In this document: piece by piece, positions 50,265 through 58,751 of the stretch | Layout: every line of letters begins with the position of its first letter | Position numbering within the stretch: the stretch's first letter is position 1 | Origin: Bradyrhizobium huanghuaihaiense | GTDB lineage: Bacteria > Pseudomonadota > Alphaproteobacteria > Rhizobiales > Xanthobacteraceae | DNA length: 64,000 nucleotides | Assembly (NCBI RefSeq): GCF_007830635.1 | Contig: NZ_VLLA01000010.1 | Coordinates: 186,001 to 250,000, forward strand | Direction: 5' to 3' | Notes under the pieces: model-generated | The model's input: only the letters and a program-made list of their open reading frames with translations | What the model was told of the DNA's origin: nothing | Databases searched by the model: none | Translations under genes and position numbers: made by a program

Positions 50265-51227
50265 ATGGAGTTGCAAGCGAAACAGCCGACCGTCGAAGCC
50301 CGCCATGAGACGTGGCCGCCTCGTAGCGTCCGAAAGCCGGTTTGTGCGACCTTGCTTCTATCTTCGGCGGATCGCCCCTGGTCCGGCCTGTCGGCCGACT
50401 TATGTACTGCTAGAAAAGGCGAGATCCCATGGAGAACTCCACAATCAGATATCAGGATCTGCGTCGCTGTCCGTAGCGCCAAAACGATTGTCACGCGGAA
50501 GGCGCCAGGCATCGAGAGTCAATTGGTCGCTGAGCAGGGCACGGTTTGGCTTTCGCCTCCTGGCATGCAGGAGGGTTCGATCGATTTCGCTCAGAACATA
50601 CCGGAATTGCTTCATATCCATCTTCCACTCAGCCACTTCTCGTCGAGCGAATTCGACAACGACACCGGCAATTGCGCGATCGACGCGCTAGGCTACGAAG
50701 AAGCTTACGAAGACCCGCTGCTTGCCGAGATCGGATATGCAGTCGCCTCCGAACTGAAGGCCGAGACTTCCGCCGGCGGACTGCTCGTCGAATCCCTCGC
50801 ATCCAGTCTGGCGGCGAGGCTGCTTCAGAAGCGCACCAGCGCGCCACGCACTCAGCTTCTTCCCTGCCGTACACATCAGGGGCTCGATCAGCGCAGGCTC
50901 TCCCGCGTGCTGGACTATATTGATACAAACCTGGAAGGCGATCTCAGCCTTGAATGCATGGCAATGATCGCGTGCCTGAGCAAATACCATTTTGCGCGCG
51001 CCTTTCGACAGGCCGTCGGAGATTCTCCCCACCGCTACGTCAGTGCCAGGCGCCTCGAACGCGCGAAGGCCTTGCTGATCCGTAGCGACCGCCCCCTGGT
51101 GGACATCGCGCTTTCGCTCAACTTTTCCAGCCAGGCCAATTTTACGCGGGCCTTCAAGCAGGCGACGGGACACGCGCCCGGTCGATATCGTCAAGCAGCC
51201 GGATACGTCCACCCGAGCCCTCTCTGA
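50265..51227 (+). CDS. AraC family transcriptional regulator (paralogue B)
   Basis: A 320-residue AraC-type regulator, closely similar to the minus-strand gene at 44739-45713. Shared features include 'IPWRTPQSDIRIC', 'GTVWLSPPGMQEGSIDFAQ', 'LLHIHLPLSHF' and the C-terminal 'CLSKYHFARAFRQAVG' with 'LVDIALSLNFSSQANFTRAF'. The start is an ATG after TGGAGCG. The pair lie in inverted orientation about 4.5 kb apart. The best-conserved parts lie in both sensing and DNA-binding domains, so ligand and operator may overlap. Its targets are unknown. Confidence 0.9.
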   Translation: MELQAKQPTVEARHETWPPRSVRKPVCATLLLSSADRPWSGLSADLCTARKGEIPWRTPQSDIRICVAVRSAKTIVTRKAPGIESQLVAEQGTVWLSPPGMQEGSIDFAQNIPELLHIHLPLSHFSSSEFDNDTGNCAIDALGYEEAYEDPLLAEIGYAVASELKAETSAGGLLVESLASSLAARLLQKRTSAPRTQLLPCRTHQGLDQRRLSRVLDYIDTNLEGDLSLECMAMIACLSKYHFARAFRQAVGDSPHRYVSARRLERAKALLIRSDRPLVDIALSLNFSSQANFTRAFKQATGHAPGRYRQAAGYVHPSPL

Positions 51228-51386
51228 CGAATATCCCGCAATCGCTTCCGGCTTCGGCTTGAGATTGCATCTCACCGGCGCTTTGGCGGTCAGCAATAAA
51301 GGACAAGACGGCAGCACGCGATGCAAAGCACGCGGGCCGTCATCCGACTATCTTCGCCGTGGTAAGTCGCTGAGAGACCGCTTGCC

Positions 51387-51788
51387 ATGCCGATACGTCA
51401 GTACTTTGTGTGGGTGGGAAGCGTCCTGCTCCTGTCGCTGTTTGCAGCCGATTGGTTGCTTCCAGCGCCCCCTGCTCATTCGCATTCCGCGATCGCTCCG
51501 AGTGAACGGGCGAATCTGCGCATTCGTTCGGATCACAAATGGCCGGAACGGGTGGTGTTCGACACCGCGCATGCGGCGGTGCCGCTCGCTGCTGCGTCCG
51601 GGCCCGAGCCGAACGCCGTTCACGACGACCTTCCCCTGACCGCGCAACGCAGTCCACGCGAAGCGTTCGCGGCGGTGGAGGAAGCTCCGGCCACCACTCC
51701 GACAGCAACAAATGAAAACGGACCGGCAATCCGGGCAAAGCCGCGGCGGCCCAGAGCTCGTATGACCAGTGCAGCCAAAACCGATTGA
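51387..51788 (+). CDS. Exported or membrane-anchored protein of unknown function
   Basis: A 133-residue protein with one N-terminal hydrophobic helix ('YFVWVGSVLLLSLFAADWLL') and a long disordered, Pro/Ala-rich, basic C-terminal part ('RAKPRRPRARMTSAAK'). It could be a single-pass membrane protein or have an uncleaved signal. It is followed by another short gene and then the FUSC gene, all on the plus strand. The family is not recognised. Confidence 0.55.
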   Translation: MPIRQYFVWVGSVLLLSLFAADWLLPAPPAHSHSAIAPSERANLRIRSDHKWPERVVFDTAHAAVPLAAASGPEPNAVHDDLPLTAQRSPREAFAAVEEAPATTPTATNENGPAIRAKPRRPRARMTSAAKTD

Positions 51789-51800
51789 TCGGGAGCTGAC

Positions 51801-52028
51801 ATGAAAGACGTTCTGTGCCTCGCCGTGTTCGCTGGCAAGATTCTATGCCTCTTGATGTTCGTGAACGTCGTGAAACCCGACGTCGTCGGCATTCTCCAGA
51901 CGTCGGCGGCTCCTGTCGACTGCAGGGAACGTTCAGGACTGCGGGACTGCGCCTCGAACCTGTTTGCGACAGCTTCGCTAGCCGACGCGAAGTCATGCAT
52001 CGCACATAGAAACATCGCTCACTGCTGA
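51801..52028 (+). CDS. Short hydrophobic protein, uncertain
   Basis: A 75-residue frame starting 'MKDVLCLAVFAGKILCLLMF' with a hydrophobic N-terminus and five cysteines in the rest ('VDCRERSGLRDCASN', 'SCIAHRNIAHC'). A GGAGCTGAC site lies upstream. It is 12 bases past the previous gene and 29 before the FUSC gene. It could be a small exported cysteine-rich protein, but no homologous pattern is recognised. Confidence 0.45.
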   Translation: MKDVLCLAVFAGKILCLLMFVNVVKPDVVGILQTSAAPVDCRERSGLRDCASNLFATASLADAKSCIAHRNIAHC

Positions 52029-52057
52029 AGCAACCGTCCGCCGACGCCACGATCGCC

Positions 52058-54112
52058 ATGACCAAAATTGCCTCATTCCGTGACCGACACGCCGCCCTCA
52101 TCTTCGCGCTGCGGACCTTTGCGGCGGCGATGCTGGCGTTCTCGATCGCGCTGCTGCTGGACATGCCGCGTCCCTATTGGGCCATGGCGTCGGTCTATAT
52201 CACCTCGAACCTGTTCACGGGGGCGACCACCTCCAAGGCCGTCTACCGCATTCTGGGCACGCTGATTGGCGGGGCAGGAACGATCGTGCTGATCCCGAAC
52301 CTCGTCAATGCGCCGGAGCTGCTCAGCCTCTGCATCGCGCTGTGGGTCGGCATCTTTCTATATCTCTCGCTGATCGACGGCACGCCGCGCAGCTACGTCT
52401 TCCTGCTGGCCGGCTATACCGTGGCCCTGCTCGGATTTCCCATCGTCTCGACGCCCCAATCGGCCTTCGACATCGTGGTTTCCCGCGTGCAGGAGATCGT
52501 GCTCGGAATCGTCTGCGCGAGCGTCGTCGCGATGCTCGTGCTGCCGCGCAGCGTGGCCTCCGCAGTCACCGCACAAACCGACGCATGGCTCGCCGGCGCG
52601 CGCCGGCTCGCCGCGGGCATCCTGACGGGCCGCGGCATCGGTCAGGAGCGTGACAGCGAACGCATGCGTCTTGCCGCTGCGGCCTCCGAAATCGACCAGC
52701 TTGGGCGCCATCTCGGCTATGAGGCGACCGCTTCTGCAAATACCGGGCGAGCGCTGCAGCGCCTCCGGCAGCATATGCTATCGCTGCTTCCGCTGCTCGG
52801 ATCGATCGAAGACCGCAAGCTGCCTCTCAACTGGCATGAGGAGGCTGCTGCGCGCGTTGCCTGCATCTGCACAAAGACAGCGGCATGGCTCGACGCGGGC
52901 GGGCGCGATGGACAGCAAGCAAGCGCGTTGCGCACAGCACTCGATGAAATACGACCGGAGCTGGGCGTAGATCCCGACTGGACCGACATTGCGATCTCTG
53001 GTCTCGTGGTCCGGCTTCGTAACCTTGTCGACGTCATGCAGGATTGCCAGCTCCTGCGCGAGGCCATCTCCGAGGGGCGCAATCCCGAATCGCTTCCACT
53101 CGCCTTCTCTCCTGGCGGATTGGCTGTTGTCATCCCGCATCGCGACCACTGGTCTGCGCTCCTGGCGGCCGGCTCCGTGGCCCTTGCGGTGCTTTGCTGC
53201 AGTTGCTTCTCCATTGCCACCGGCTGGTCGGACGGGGTTGCTGCTCCGCTCTTCGCCGCCGTCGTCGGCAGCTTTCTGGCGGGTGTGGACGATCCGCTTC
53301 CGGCGTTCCGCAATTTCTACGGAGTGTTCGTCGTCGTTATCGCCGTCCATGGCATCTACCTGTTTGGCGTGTTGCCACGGATTACGACTCTCGAGGTGCT
53401 CGTCGTCGCATTGATGCCGACTTTCCTGCTGTTCGGCTGGATGGCTGCGCGGCCCGCGACCGCACGCCTCGGCTCCATACTTGCCATCTATCTCTCGGTG
53501 CAACTGGCGTTGACCGAGACCTATTCGGCCGACTTTACCTCCTATGCCAACTCCAGCATTGCGCTGATGCTGGGCGTGGCGCTGACCGGCGTGACCTGCG
53601 GCATCGTTCGCCTGGTCGGGGCTGACTGGATCGCTAACCGATTGCTGCGAAGCAATTGGACCACGCTTGCATCGGTCGCCGAGCGCACGTCGGATCAAGG
53701 TCCCTTTGCACTTGCCAGTCTCATGCAGCATCGCCTCGCCCTGCTTGCTGCGCGTATCACCGTCGTTCCTGCCGATGCAAGGAGCGGCGCAGCCAATCTT
53801 CGCCAGCTGCGGACGGCGCTCAACATTGTCGGCGTGAGGCGCGCGAGCTTGGGCCTGTCACGCTGCACAAGAGCGGCAGTCGAAGCCTTTTTCGCCCGCC
53901 TTGCCCCGATTTGCAGGACCCATACGGCCGGGCCGCTTCCAGATGGCCTAATCGGACAGCTCGATAGCACCATCGCATTGACGTTGCAGGAACCCTTGAG
54001 CGAAGCCCGCGATAACGTCCTGATCGGTCTCACAGGCGTTCGTTCCGGGCTGTTTCCGGAGTCGCCGGCCTATCAACCGCAGCAAATCGAACCTGGGACG
54101 ATCGCCGCATGA
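52058..54112 (+). CDS. FUSC family / AaeB-like aromatic acid efflux pump
   Basis: A 684-residue inner-membrane protein of the FUSC family. It has two clusters of helices ('TFAAAMLAFSIALLLDMPRP' at the start, and about 355-530) separated by cytoplasmic domains. The N-terminal 'YWAMASVYITSNLFTGATTS' and the later 'GWSDGVAAPLFAAVVGSF' stretches match AaeB, the p-hydroxybenzoate efflux component. It is first in a four-gene overlapping set (FUSC, DUF1656, DUF983, HlyD), the same order as aaeB/aaeX/aaeA apart from DUF983. The substrate is inferred to be an aromatic acid. Confidence 0.92.
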   Translation: MTKIASFRDRHAALIFALRTFAAAMLAFSIALLLDMPRPYWAMASVYITSNLFTGATTSKAVYRILGTLIGGAGTIVLIPNLVNAPELLSLCIALWVGIFLYLSLIDGTPRSYVFLLAGYTVALLGFPIVSTPQSAFDIVVSRVQEIVLGIVCASVVAMLVLPRSVASAVTAQTDAWLAGARRLAAGILTGRGIGQERDSERMRLAAAASEIDQLGRHLGYEATASANTGRALQRLRQHMLSLLPLLGSIEDRKLPLNWHEEAAARVACICTKTAAWLDAGGRDGQQASALRTALDEIRPELGVDPDWTDIAISGLVVRLRNLVDVMQDCQLLREAISEGRNPESLPLAFSPGGLAVVIPHRDHWSALLAAGSVALAVLCCSCFSIATGWSDGVAAPLFAAVVGSFLAGVDDPLPAFRNFYGVFVVVIAVHGIYLFGVLPRITTLEVLVVALMPTFLLFGWMAARPATARLGSILAIYLSVQLALTETYSADFTSYANSSIALMLGVALTGVTCGIVRLVGADWIANRLLRSNWTTLASVAERTSDQGPFALASLMQHRLALLAARITVVPADARSGAANLRQLRTALNIVGVRRASLGLSRCTRAAVEAFFARLAPICRTHTAGPLPDGLIGQLDSTIALTLQEPLSEARDNVLIGLTGVRSGLFPESPAYQPQQIEPGTIAA

Positions 54113-54318
54113 AATACCAACTTGACCTTTTCGGCGTGCTCGTTCCGACGCTCCTGCTCTGGAGCGTGGTTGCCTACGTGCTGGCGCGCGTCGTCAGCAA
54201 GCTGATTGCTCGTATCGGCCTCTATCGATGGATCTGGCATCCCGCACTCTTCGATTTCGCGCTTTTCATCTGCCTGGTCACCGGCCTCGTCTTAGGCTCC
54301 ACGGAGTTATTCTCATGA
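54109..54318 (+). CDS. DUF1656 family membrane protein (AaeX-like)
   Basis: A 69-residue protein with two hydrophobic helices ('LVPTLLLWSVVAYVLARVV' and 'HPALFDFALFICLVTGLVLG') and 'YRWIWHPALFD' between, the usual DUF1656/AaeX pattern. It overlaps the FUSC gene by 4 bases (ATGA) and the next gene in the same way. DUF1656 proteins occur beside AaeB/AaeA-type pumps; their role is unknown. Confidence 0.9.
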   Translation: MKYQLDLFGVLVPTLLLWSVVAYVLARVVSKLIARIGLYRWIWHPALFDFALFICLVTGLVLGSTELFS

Positions 54319-54758
54319 CAGCACCCGTTTCGCTCCAGAAAGCCATATGGCGCGGGTTCACGATGAAGTGCCCGAACTGCGGCCAGGGCCGTCTGTTCGG
54401 CCGCTTCCTCAAGGTAGTCGGCAACTGCGAGGTTTGCGGCGAAGATTACACGCCGCAACGCGCCGACGACCTTCCGGCCTATCTTGTGATCGCGATCGTC
54501 GGCCACCTCGTCGTGCCTGGGCTTCTAGCCGTCGAGATGACCTATTCACCTCCGGCCTGGCTTCAATTGCTGATCTGGCTCCCGGTCACCGGGCTTTCCG
54601 CATTCTTTCTGCTGCAGCCCGTGAAGGGGACAATTGTCGGCCTGCAATGGCAGACCGGCATGCACGGCTTCGAGGCCGCCAGACGCCGCCGGGATCGAGA
54701 AGTCCCTGATGGCGTCACGCCCGTTTCTCACCTCGCCTCCAAGGAGTTGGTGTCATGA
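54315..54758 (+). CDS. DUF983 family zinc-ribbon membrane protein
   Basis: A 147-residue protein. The N-terminal zinc ribbon carries two CxxC pairs ('KCPNCGQGRLF' and 'NCEVCGEDY'), followed by two membrane helices ('LVIAIVGHLVVPGLLAVEM' and 'LQLLIWLPVTGLSAFFLL'). This is DUF983, more often found near cytochrome oxidase assembly genes. It is embedded in the efflux operon with 4-base overlaps on both sides, so it is translated with the pump genes. Why it is here is not clear. Confidence 0.9.
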   Translation: MTAPVSLQKAIWRGFTMKCPNCGQGRLFGRFLKVVGNCEVCGEDYTPQRADDLPAYLVIAIVGHLVVPGLLAVEMTYSPPAWLQLLIWLPVTGLSAFFLLQPVKGTIVGLQWQTGMHGFEAARRRRDREVPDGVTPVSHLASKELVS

Positions 54759-55729
54759 AAGCCGTTGTGAATTTGCTGCGTCCTTTTGCGCTGACCGGTC
54801 TCATCGTGCTGGTCGCGCTTTGGGCCGGTTACAAGCTGTGGGATTACTACTTTGATGCGCCCTGGACCCGTGACGGACATGTGCGGGCCGACGTGGTGCC
54901 CGTGGCTCCCGATGTTTCCGGCTTTGTGAGCGAGGTTTTGGTTCGGGACAATCAGCAAGTACAAAAGGGCGACGTGCTCTTCCGGATCGACCGGGCGCGC
55001 TATGAAATCGCGCTCAAGCAGGCAGAGGCGGTACAGGAAGGCAAGCGCGCCACGCTCGACAATGCCAATGCTGATCTGAAGCGCTACAGTGCGCTGACAC
55101 CCGGCGTCGTGGTTTCCACGCAGCGGATGGACCAAGTCGTCGCCATCCAGGGCTCGGCCCGGGCGGCCTATGACCAGGCCGTCGCGGATGTTGCGCTTGC
55201 GAAGCTCAACATCGAACGCAGCGAGGTGCGGGCCTCGGTCAGCGGCATTGTCACCAACAACGAGCTGCGGCCGGGCGCCTACCTCACCCCCGGAAAGGGC
55301 GTGATGGCGCTGCTCGATACCGACACCCTGCACGTCCAGGGCTACTTCGAGGAAACCAAGCTGCAGCGCATCCATGTCGGCGATCCCGTCAACGTGCGGC
55401 TGATGGGAAGCAGCCGTGCCTTGCTGGGCAAGGTCGAGAGCGTTGCAGCCGGTATCGAGGACCGCGATCGCAGCAACGGCTCAACCCTTCTTGCCAACGT
55501 CAACCCAACCTTCAACTGGGTCCGCCTGGCGCAACGCGTCCCGGTCCGGATCGCGCTGGACGGCACCGAGCGAAACGAACTCGTTGCGGGCGCCACCGCG
55601 ACGGTCGAGGTACTCGGCTCCGGATCACGCAGCTATGCGACCGAAGCCAAAAATGCACGCAGGACGGCACAGCCCTCCAGCTGCCACATGGCGCGAACTG
55701 CGATCGCGGTCGTACCCTCGTGCGGCTGA
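54755..55729 (+). CDS. HlyD family membrane fusion protein (AaeA/EmrA-like)
   Basis: A 324-residue adaptor with one N-terminal helix ('GLIVLVALWAGYKLWDYYF'), lipoyl halves ('HVRADVVPVAPDVSGFV' and 'VRASVSGIVTNNELRPG'), a short coiled-coil (about 85-155) and a beta-barrel ('GYFEETKLQRIHVGDPV'). It overlaps the DUF983 gene by 4 bases. It would link the FUSC pump to an outer-membrane channel. The last 30 residues ('ARRTAQPSSCHMARTA') look unlike the family and may result from a 3'-end change. Confidence 0.92.
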   Translation: MKAVVNLLRPFALTGLIVLVALWAGYKLWDYYFDAPWTRDGHVRADVVPVAPDVSGFVSEVLVRDNQQVQKGDVLFRIDRARYEIALKQAEAVQEGKRATLDNANADLKRYSALTPGVVVSTQRMDQVVAIQGSARAAYDQAVADVALAKLNIERSEVRASVSGIVTNNELRPGAYLTPGKGVMALLDTDTLHVQGYFEETKLQRIHVGDPVNVRLMGSSRALLGKVESVAAGIEDRDRSNGSTLLANVNPTFNWVRLAQRVPVRIALDGTERNELVAGATATVEVLGSGSRSYATEAKNARRTAQPSSCHMARTAIAVVPSCG

Positions 55730-55756
55730 AAGCTGATCAGATAAAGGTCTATCAAG

Positions 55757-55867
55757 ATGTTGGTAGCGTTTCTGGCAATGCTGAGCACGGGCATCTTCGC
55801 GGCCCATATTCTCGAAGCGCTGCACACGGGCCTGTCGGCGCACACACGCCGAAATCGAACGCGATAA
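55757..55867 (+). CDS. Possible 36-residue single-helix protein
   Basis: Read by hand: 'MLVAFLAMLSTGIFAAHIL', then a basic tail ending 'HTRRNRTR'. It lies 27 bases after the efflux adaptor gene in the same direction. The upstream AAAGGT is only a modest ribosome-binding site. Small one-helix proteins at operon ends do occur, but this may be chance. Confidence 0.4.
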   Translation: MLVAFLAMLSTGIFAAHILEALHTGLSAHTRRNRTR

Positions 55868-56234
55868 CCCACCGAGGTAACCTCTGATGCGCACTCGCCG
55901 GACCAGCTATCGATCCTGGTTGTCGCTCGGCGCCGGCACCGCCCTAACCGCCACTCAATCGCTTCGCAGGCTCTGCAACCTCAGCTTCCGGAGGCGCGAC
56001 CGCGAACACCACGGAGTGTCCGCTTTGCTCGCTCGAATATCCTATTCTACGACGAAGGCGTCATCGGGCTGTGCGGTCGGGTCTAGGAGCTGTATCGACG
56101 GGTGAAGCCACAACAAGAACGAGCCAGTCGCTCAGCAGTCCGGCGGTGCGAGGCTCGACCACGGGAACGTCGCACGAGATACGCTCTGTGCTCACGGCCG
56201 GAACGAAAAACCCTGCATCAGCAGGGCTTTGGAA
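55868..56234. other. Region between the efflux operon and the att site
   Basis: About 370 bases of lower coding character than the operon before it. One frame (55887-56105, 72 residues) has a passable ribosome-binding site but an odd, arginine/serine-rich product with no recognised family; I do not call it. The region ends at the tRNA-Lys fragment. Confidence 0.4.
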
Positions 56235-56280
56235 TGGTGGGCGCACCAGGGCTCGAACCTGGGACCCGCTGATTAAGAGT
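56235..56280 (-). tRNA. 3' fragment of tRNA-Lys(CTT), island attachment site
   Basis: On the minus strand this reads ACTCTTAATCAGC, GGGTCCCAGG, TTCGAGCCCTGG and TGCGCCCACCA: the anticodon loop with CTT, variable region, T-arm, the 3' half of the acceptor stem and an encoded CCA. The bases to the right do not form a D-arm or the 5' acceptor strand, so this is not a complete tRNA gene. Such 3' fragments are left where an element integrates into a tRNA gene. A tyrosine recombinase begins 177 bases away. The orientation places the element to the right. Confidence 0.8.
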
Positions 56281-56457
56281 TCAAAACCGGCGCCTCTCTA
56301 CGATTTCTGAATCTGCGCTACACTACGGTGAGGTCGAAGAAGACCTTTTATTTATAGGGACTTGTCGCATAGCTTCGCAGTCCGGCGAACGCAGACCTTC
56401 AAACACCTCGGCTCGCCAAAACCGTTTGAAAACCGTTTTAACAGTTCACGTCCCCCC

Positions 56458-57816
56458 ATGACCGATATTCGCATTGCTCTCAGCGACAAGGCTATCGCTC
56501 AGCTACCGTCTCCTGAAGATGGCTGGTATCTGGCTCGCGACACCGAGCTGAAAGGCTTCTTCGTGGTCGTGGGGAAGCGGAAAAGGACCTTCACCGTTCA
56601 AGGTGATCTTAGGCAACGAGGAAAGCGGGCCTCATCCATTAGAGTGTCTATTGGAGATGCCAGCGAGTTAACGACCCGAGCGGCCCGCTCGCTTGCCAAG
56701 GAATATCTTGCTCAAATCAGCAAGGGAAAGCACCCGAAAGCGAGGCAAGACGGAAACGCCGAACAGGGCAATACCAACCGGGATGAAGCTGTAGCGAGCG
56801 TTACCCTGAAGCAGGCTTGGCAACGCTATCTGGAAGCCCACTTGATTCGAAAAGGCCGTAGCAAAAAAACGATAAGCGGCTATCGGGATCACGTCGAGCG
56901 TCTCTTTTCCGAATGGCTTGACACCCCTCTGCTCGACCTCGCGAACGATCCCGGTCGCGTCGCCGAAAAGCATGATGAGCTTTCCAAGGAGAACGGTCCC
57001 TACATGGCGAATGGCAGCATGCGGACGCTGCGGGCCATTTACAATCATGCTCGGAAGACCAATCGATCGCTGCCGCGCGACAACCCCGCAGATGCAGTCG
57101 ATTGGAATCAGGAAGAGCGCAGGAACACCGGTATGGGGACCGGCGATTTGAAAGGATGGTTTCTCGAGCTAGCCAATCTAGACAACCCAATCCGGCGCGA
57201 ATTCCATCTTTTCACATTGCTGTGTGGGTCTAGGCCCACCGCATTGCAGCAGGCTAAGCCCGAACACATCAATTTTCGGCGGCGAACGCTCCACATCCCG
57301 ACGCCCAAGGGAGGCAGCAAGCGAGCGTTCGACATTCCACTGTCTCGGGAGATGATCCTGAGCCTCATTCGAGTGCTTCGTTTCGGCAGGCAAATACATC
57401 CGTCTCAGGCGCAAGAATGGTTGTTCCCAGCTGAGAGCGCCTCTGGACACCTGGCGGAAACAAAGGAAGATAGAGATATCTTGTCGAAATGGGGCAATGA
57501 CCTTCGTCAGACATTTCGGACAATTGCCGCCGCTGCTGGCGTTTCCGAATTCGACGCCAAGCTCCTTATGAACCATTCGATCCCTGGTGTGAATGCAGGC
57601 TATGTCACTCGACACAAGCTGGTTGAAGACCACCTGCGCAGCCAGCAGCAAGCTATTAGTACGGCTGCGTTTTCTGGTCTCGGTAAGTCGCTCGTAGGAC
57701 AAGGGCCGTTGTCAGATTGGCTCGGTCACGCGGCAAGCCGACGAGTCGTCAGCCTTTTCCAATTGAAGCCAGCGCCCCTCAGCGAGGAGGAGGAAAGAAT
57801 TCGGCAAGCAGCCTGA
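56458..57816 (+). CDS. Tyrosine recombinase / island integrase
   Basis: A 452-residue integrase. An N-terminal arm-binding domain (about 1-95: 'DTELKGFFVVVGKRKRTFTV') is followed by a core-binding domain (about 110-230: 'RKGRSKKTISGYRDHVERLF') and the catalytic domain. Visible catalytic residues are Arg in 'LLCGSRPTALQQ', Lys in 'TPKGGSKRAFDIP', Arg in 'NDLRQTFRT', His in 'LLMNHSIPG' and Tyr in 'NAGYVTRH'. The HxxR histidine is replaced by Asn ('NDLR'). The start is the ATG giving 'MTDIRIALSD'. Codon usage and base composition look less GC-rich than in the genes to the left, fitting transfer. Confidence 0.92.
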   Translation: MTDIRIALSDKAIAQLPSPEDGWYLARDTELKGFFVVVGKRKRTFTVQGDLRQRGKRASSIRVSIGDASELTTRAARSLAKEYLAQISKGKHPKARQDGNAEQGNTNRDEAVASVTLKQAWQRYLEAHLIRKGRSKKTISGYRDHVERLFSEWLDTPLLDLANDPGRVAEKHDELSKENGPYMANGSMRTLRAIYNHARKTNRSLPRDNPADAVDWNQEERRNTGMGTGDLKGWFLELANLDNPIRREFHLFTLLCGSRPTALQQAKPEHINFRRRTLHIPTPKGGSKRAFDIPLSREMILSLIRVLRFGRQIHPSQAQEWLFPAESASGHLAETKEDRDILSKWGNDLRQTFRTIAAAAGVSEFDAKLLMNHSIPGVNAGYVTRHKLVEDHLRSQQQAISTAAFSGLGKSLVGQGPLSDWLGHAASRRVVSLFQLKPAPLSEEEERIRQAA

Positions 57817-58490
57817 TCCAGGCTGCGATCTGATCGAGGCGCCCACTGCGTCCGAACGTAAGCAGCAATAGAAAAGATCAACGAAAACATTGAATCTCGT
57901 GCGGACTGACCACCATTATCGCTATTTGTACATGGGGTTTCGGTGGTCAAACGGTGGTCGAGTGCATCAACCGACTGTTGGAGCCCGCCTGAACAACGGG
58001 CGGATATGGACTGAGCATGAGGCCGGGGCGAAGACGGCCGACCTAGCTCGCAAGCACGGGGTCTCCGAAGCGACTAACCGCGGCCGGATGAAAGTTCGGT
58101 GGCAGGTCAGATATGATAGTGGATCCGCCGCGCTCACCCATTCAACAAAACGACGGCTTATCGCACTATTGATTTGCTCTTGTACCACCGTCGATCGGTC
58201 GAGGGACATATCCGACCTGCTGAAGCGGGGCGGACACCCATGTGCCTGCAGCAAATGCGTTAGCAGTCACTCCTTGACATCTAGGACCGCAGTCCATCGG
58301 TCCAGATGCGGCCGGCGTCGAGTGCAAATCACTGCTCGAGGGCGTTTGCAACTCTCTGGGGCAGACCATTGCCGGGCTAGAAAAGGCTACGCTCCTGCCT
58401 TGAAACAGAAACAGACTCCATCTGCCTATAGGCACAGGCAGAGCGGTTCATTTGGCTCGGGTGCGAAACCCTTAAAAGGCGCCGATCGGG
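57817..58490. other. Gene-poor region with IS remnant, 3' of the integrase
   Basis: About 670 bases with no intact gene. It contains the IS3-type fragment at 58005-58108 and a hairpin (TCTGCCT, 8 bases, AGGCAGA) at about 58420-58441. One frame (57890-58657) spans most of it but is a composite of unrelated scraps. The region looks like decayed accessory DNA. Confidence 0.5.
58005..58108 (+). mobile_element. Degenerate IS3-family orfA fragment
   Basis: The frame reads 'TEHEAGAKTADLARKHGVSEA' (21 residues shortened here to 'EHEAGAKTADLARKHGVSE'), which matches the helix-turn-helix of IS3-family OrfA transposases. After this the frame is lost; a base-level match to the next part ('KFGGM', AAGTTCGGTGGCA) continues in another frame. 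No orfB and no terminal inverted repeats were seen. It is a remnant. Confidence 0.7.
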
Positions 58491-58751
58491 TCAAAAATTG
58501 CCGGCGACCAGATCGTAAGAGCCCCTGGTACCGCGAACGTACACCTTGGCGGCGGCGGCGCATATCAAGTCCCGATTGGAATCGAAAGCGTGGAGAAGGC
58601 TCGACTCATCGTAACCGGTATCGGGTTGAATTCGCTTCAGCGCTTCTTCTTCGATGAAAAACGATGCCTCAATGGCGCTATCGTGTCCCCAGAACCGTAC
58701 GGCACGCCGCGTGCGGTCGTATGAACGGCTATGGTTTGGAAACTCGATCAT
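58491..58751 (-). CDS. DUF1488 family protein
   Basis: An 86-residue cytoplasmic protein. It has the DUF1488 pattern: 'FPNHSRSYDRTRRAVRFWGH', 'ASFFIEEEALKRI', 'FDSNRDLICAAAAKVY' and a C-terminal 'GSYDLVAGNF'. The family is small (about 85 residues) and common in Bradyrhizobium, where functions are unknown. It begins inside the island, with the DNA to its right again gene-poor. Confidence 0.8.
   Translation of the reverse strand: MIEFPNHSRSYDRTRRAVRFWGHDSAIEASFFIEEEALKRIQPDTGYDESSLLHAFDSNRDLICAAAAKVYVRGTRGSYDLVAGNF

Noticed and set aside
55887..56105. 72-codon frame before the tRNA fragment
   Set aside because: The product is Arg/Ser-rich with no family and the ribosome-binding site is only moderate.
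57890..58657. 255-codon plus-strand frame after the integrase
   Set aside because: Only about 20 codons match a transposase; the rest is unrelated, overlaps the DUF1488 gene on the other strand and looks like decayed DNA.
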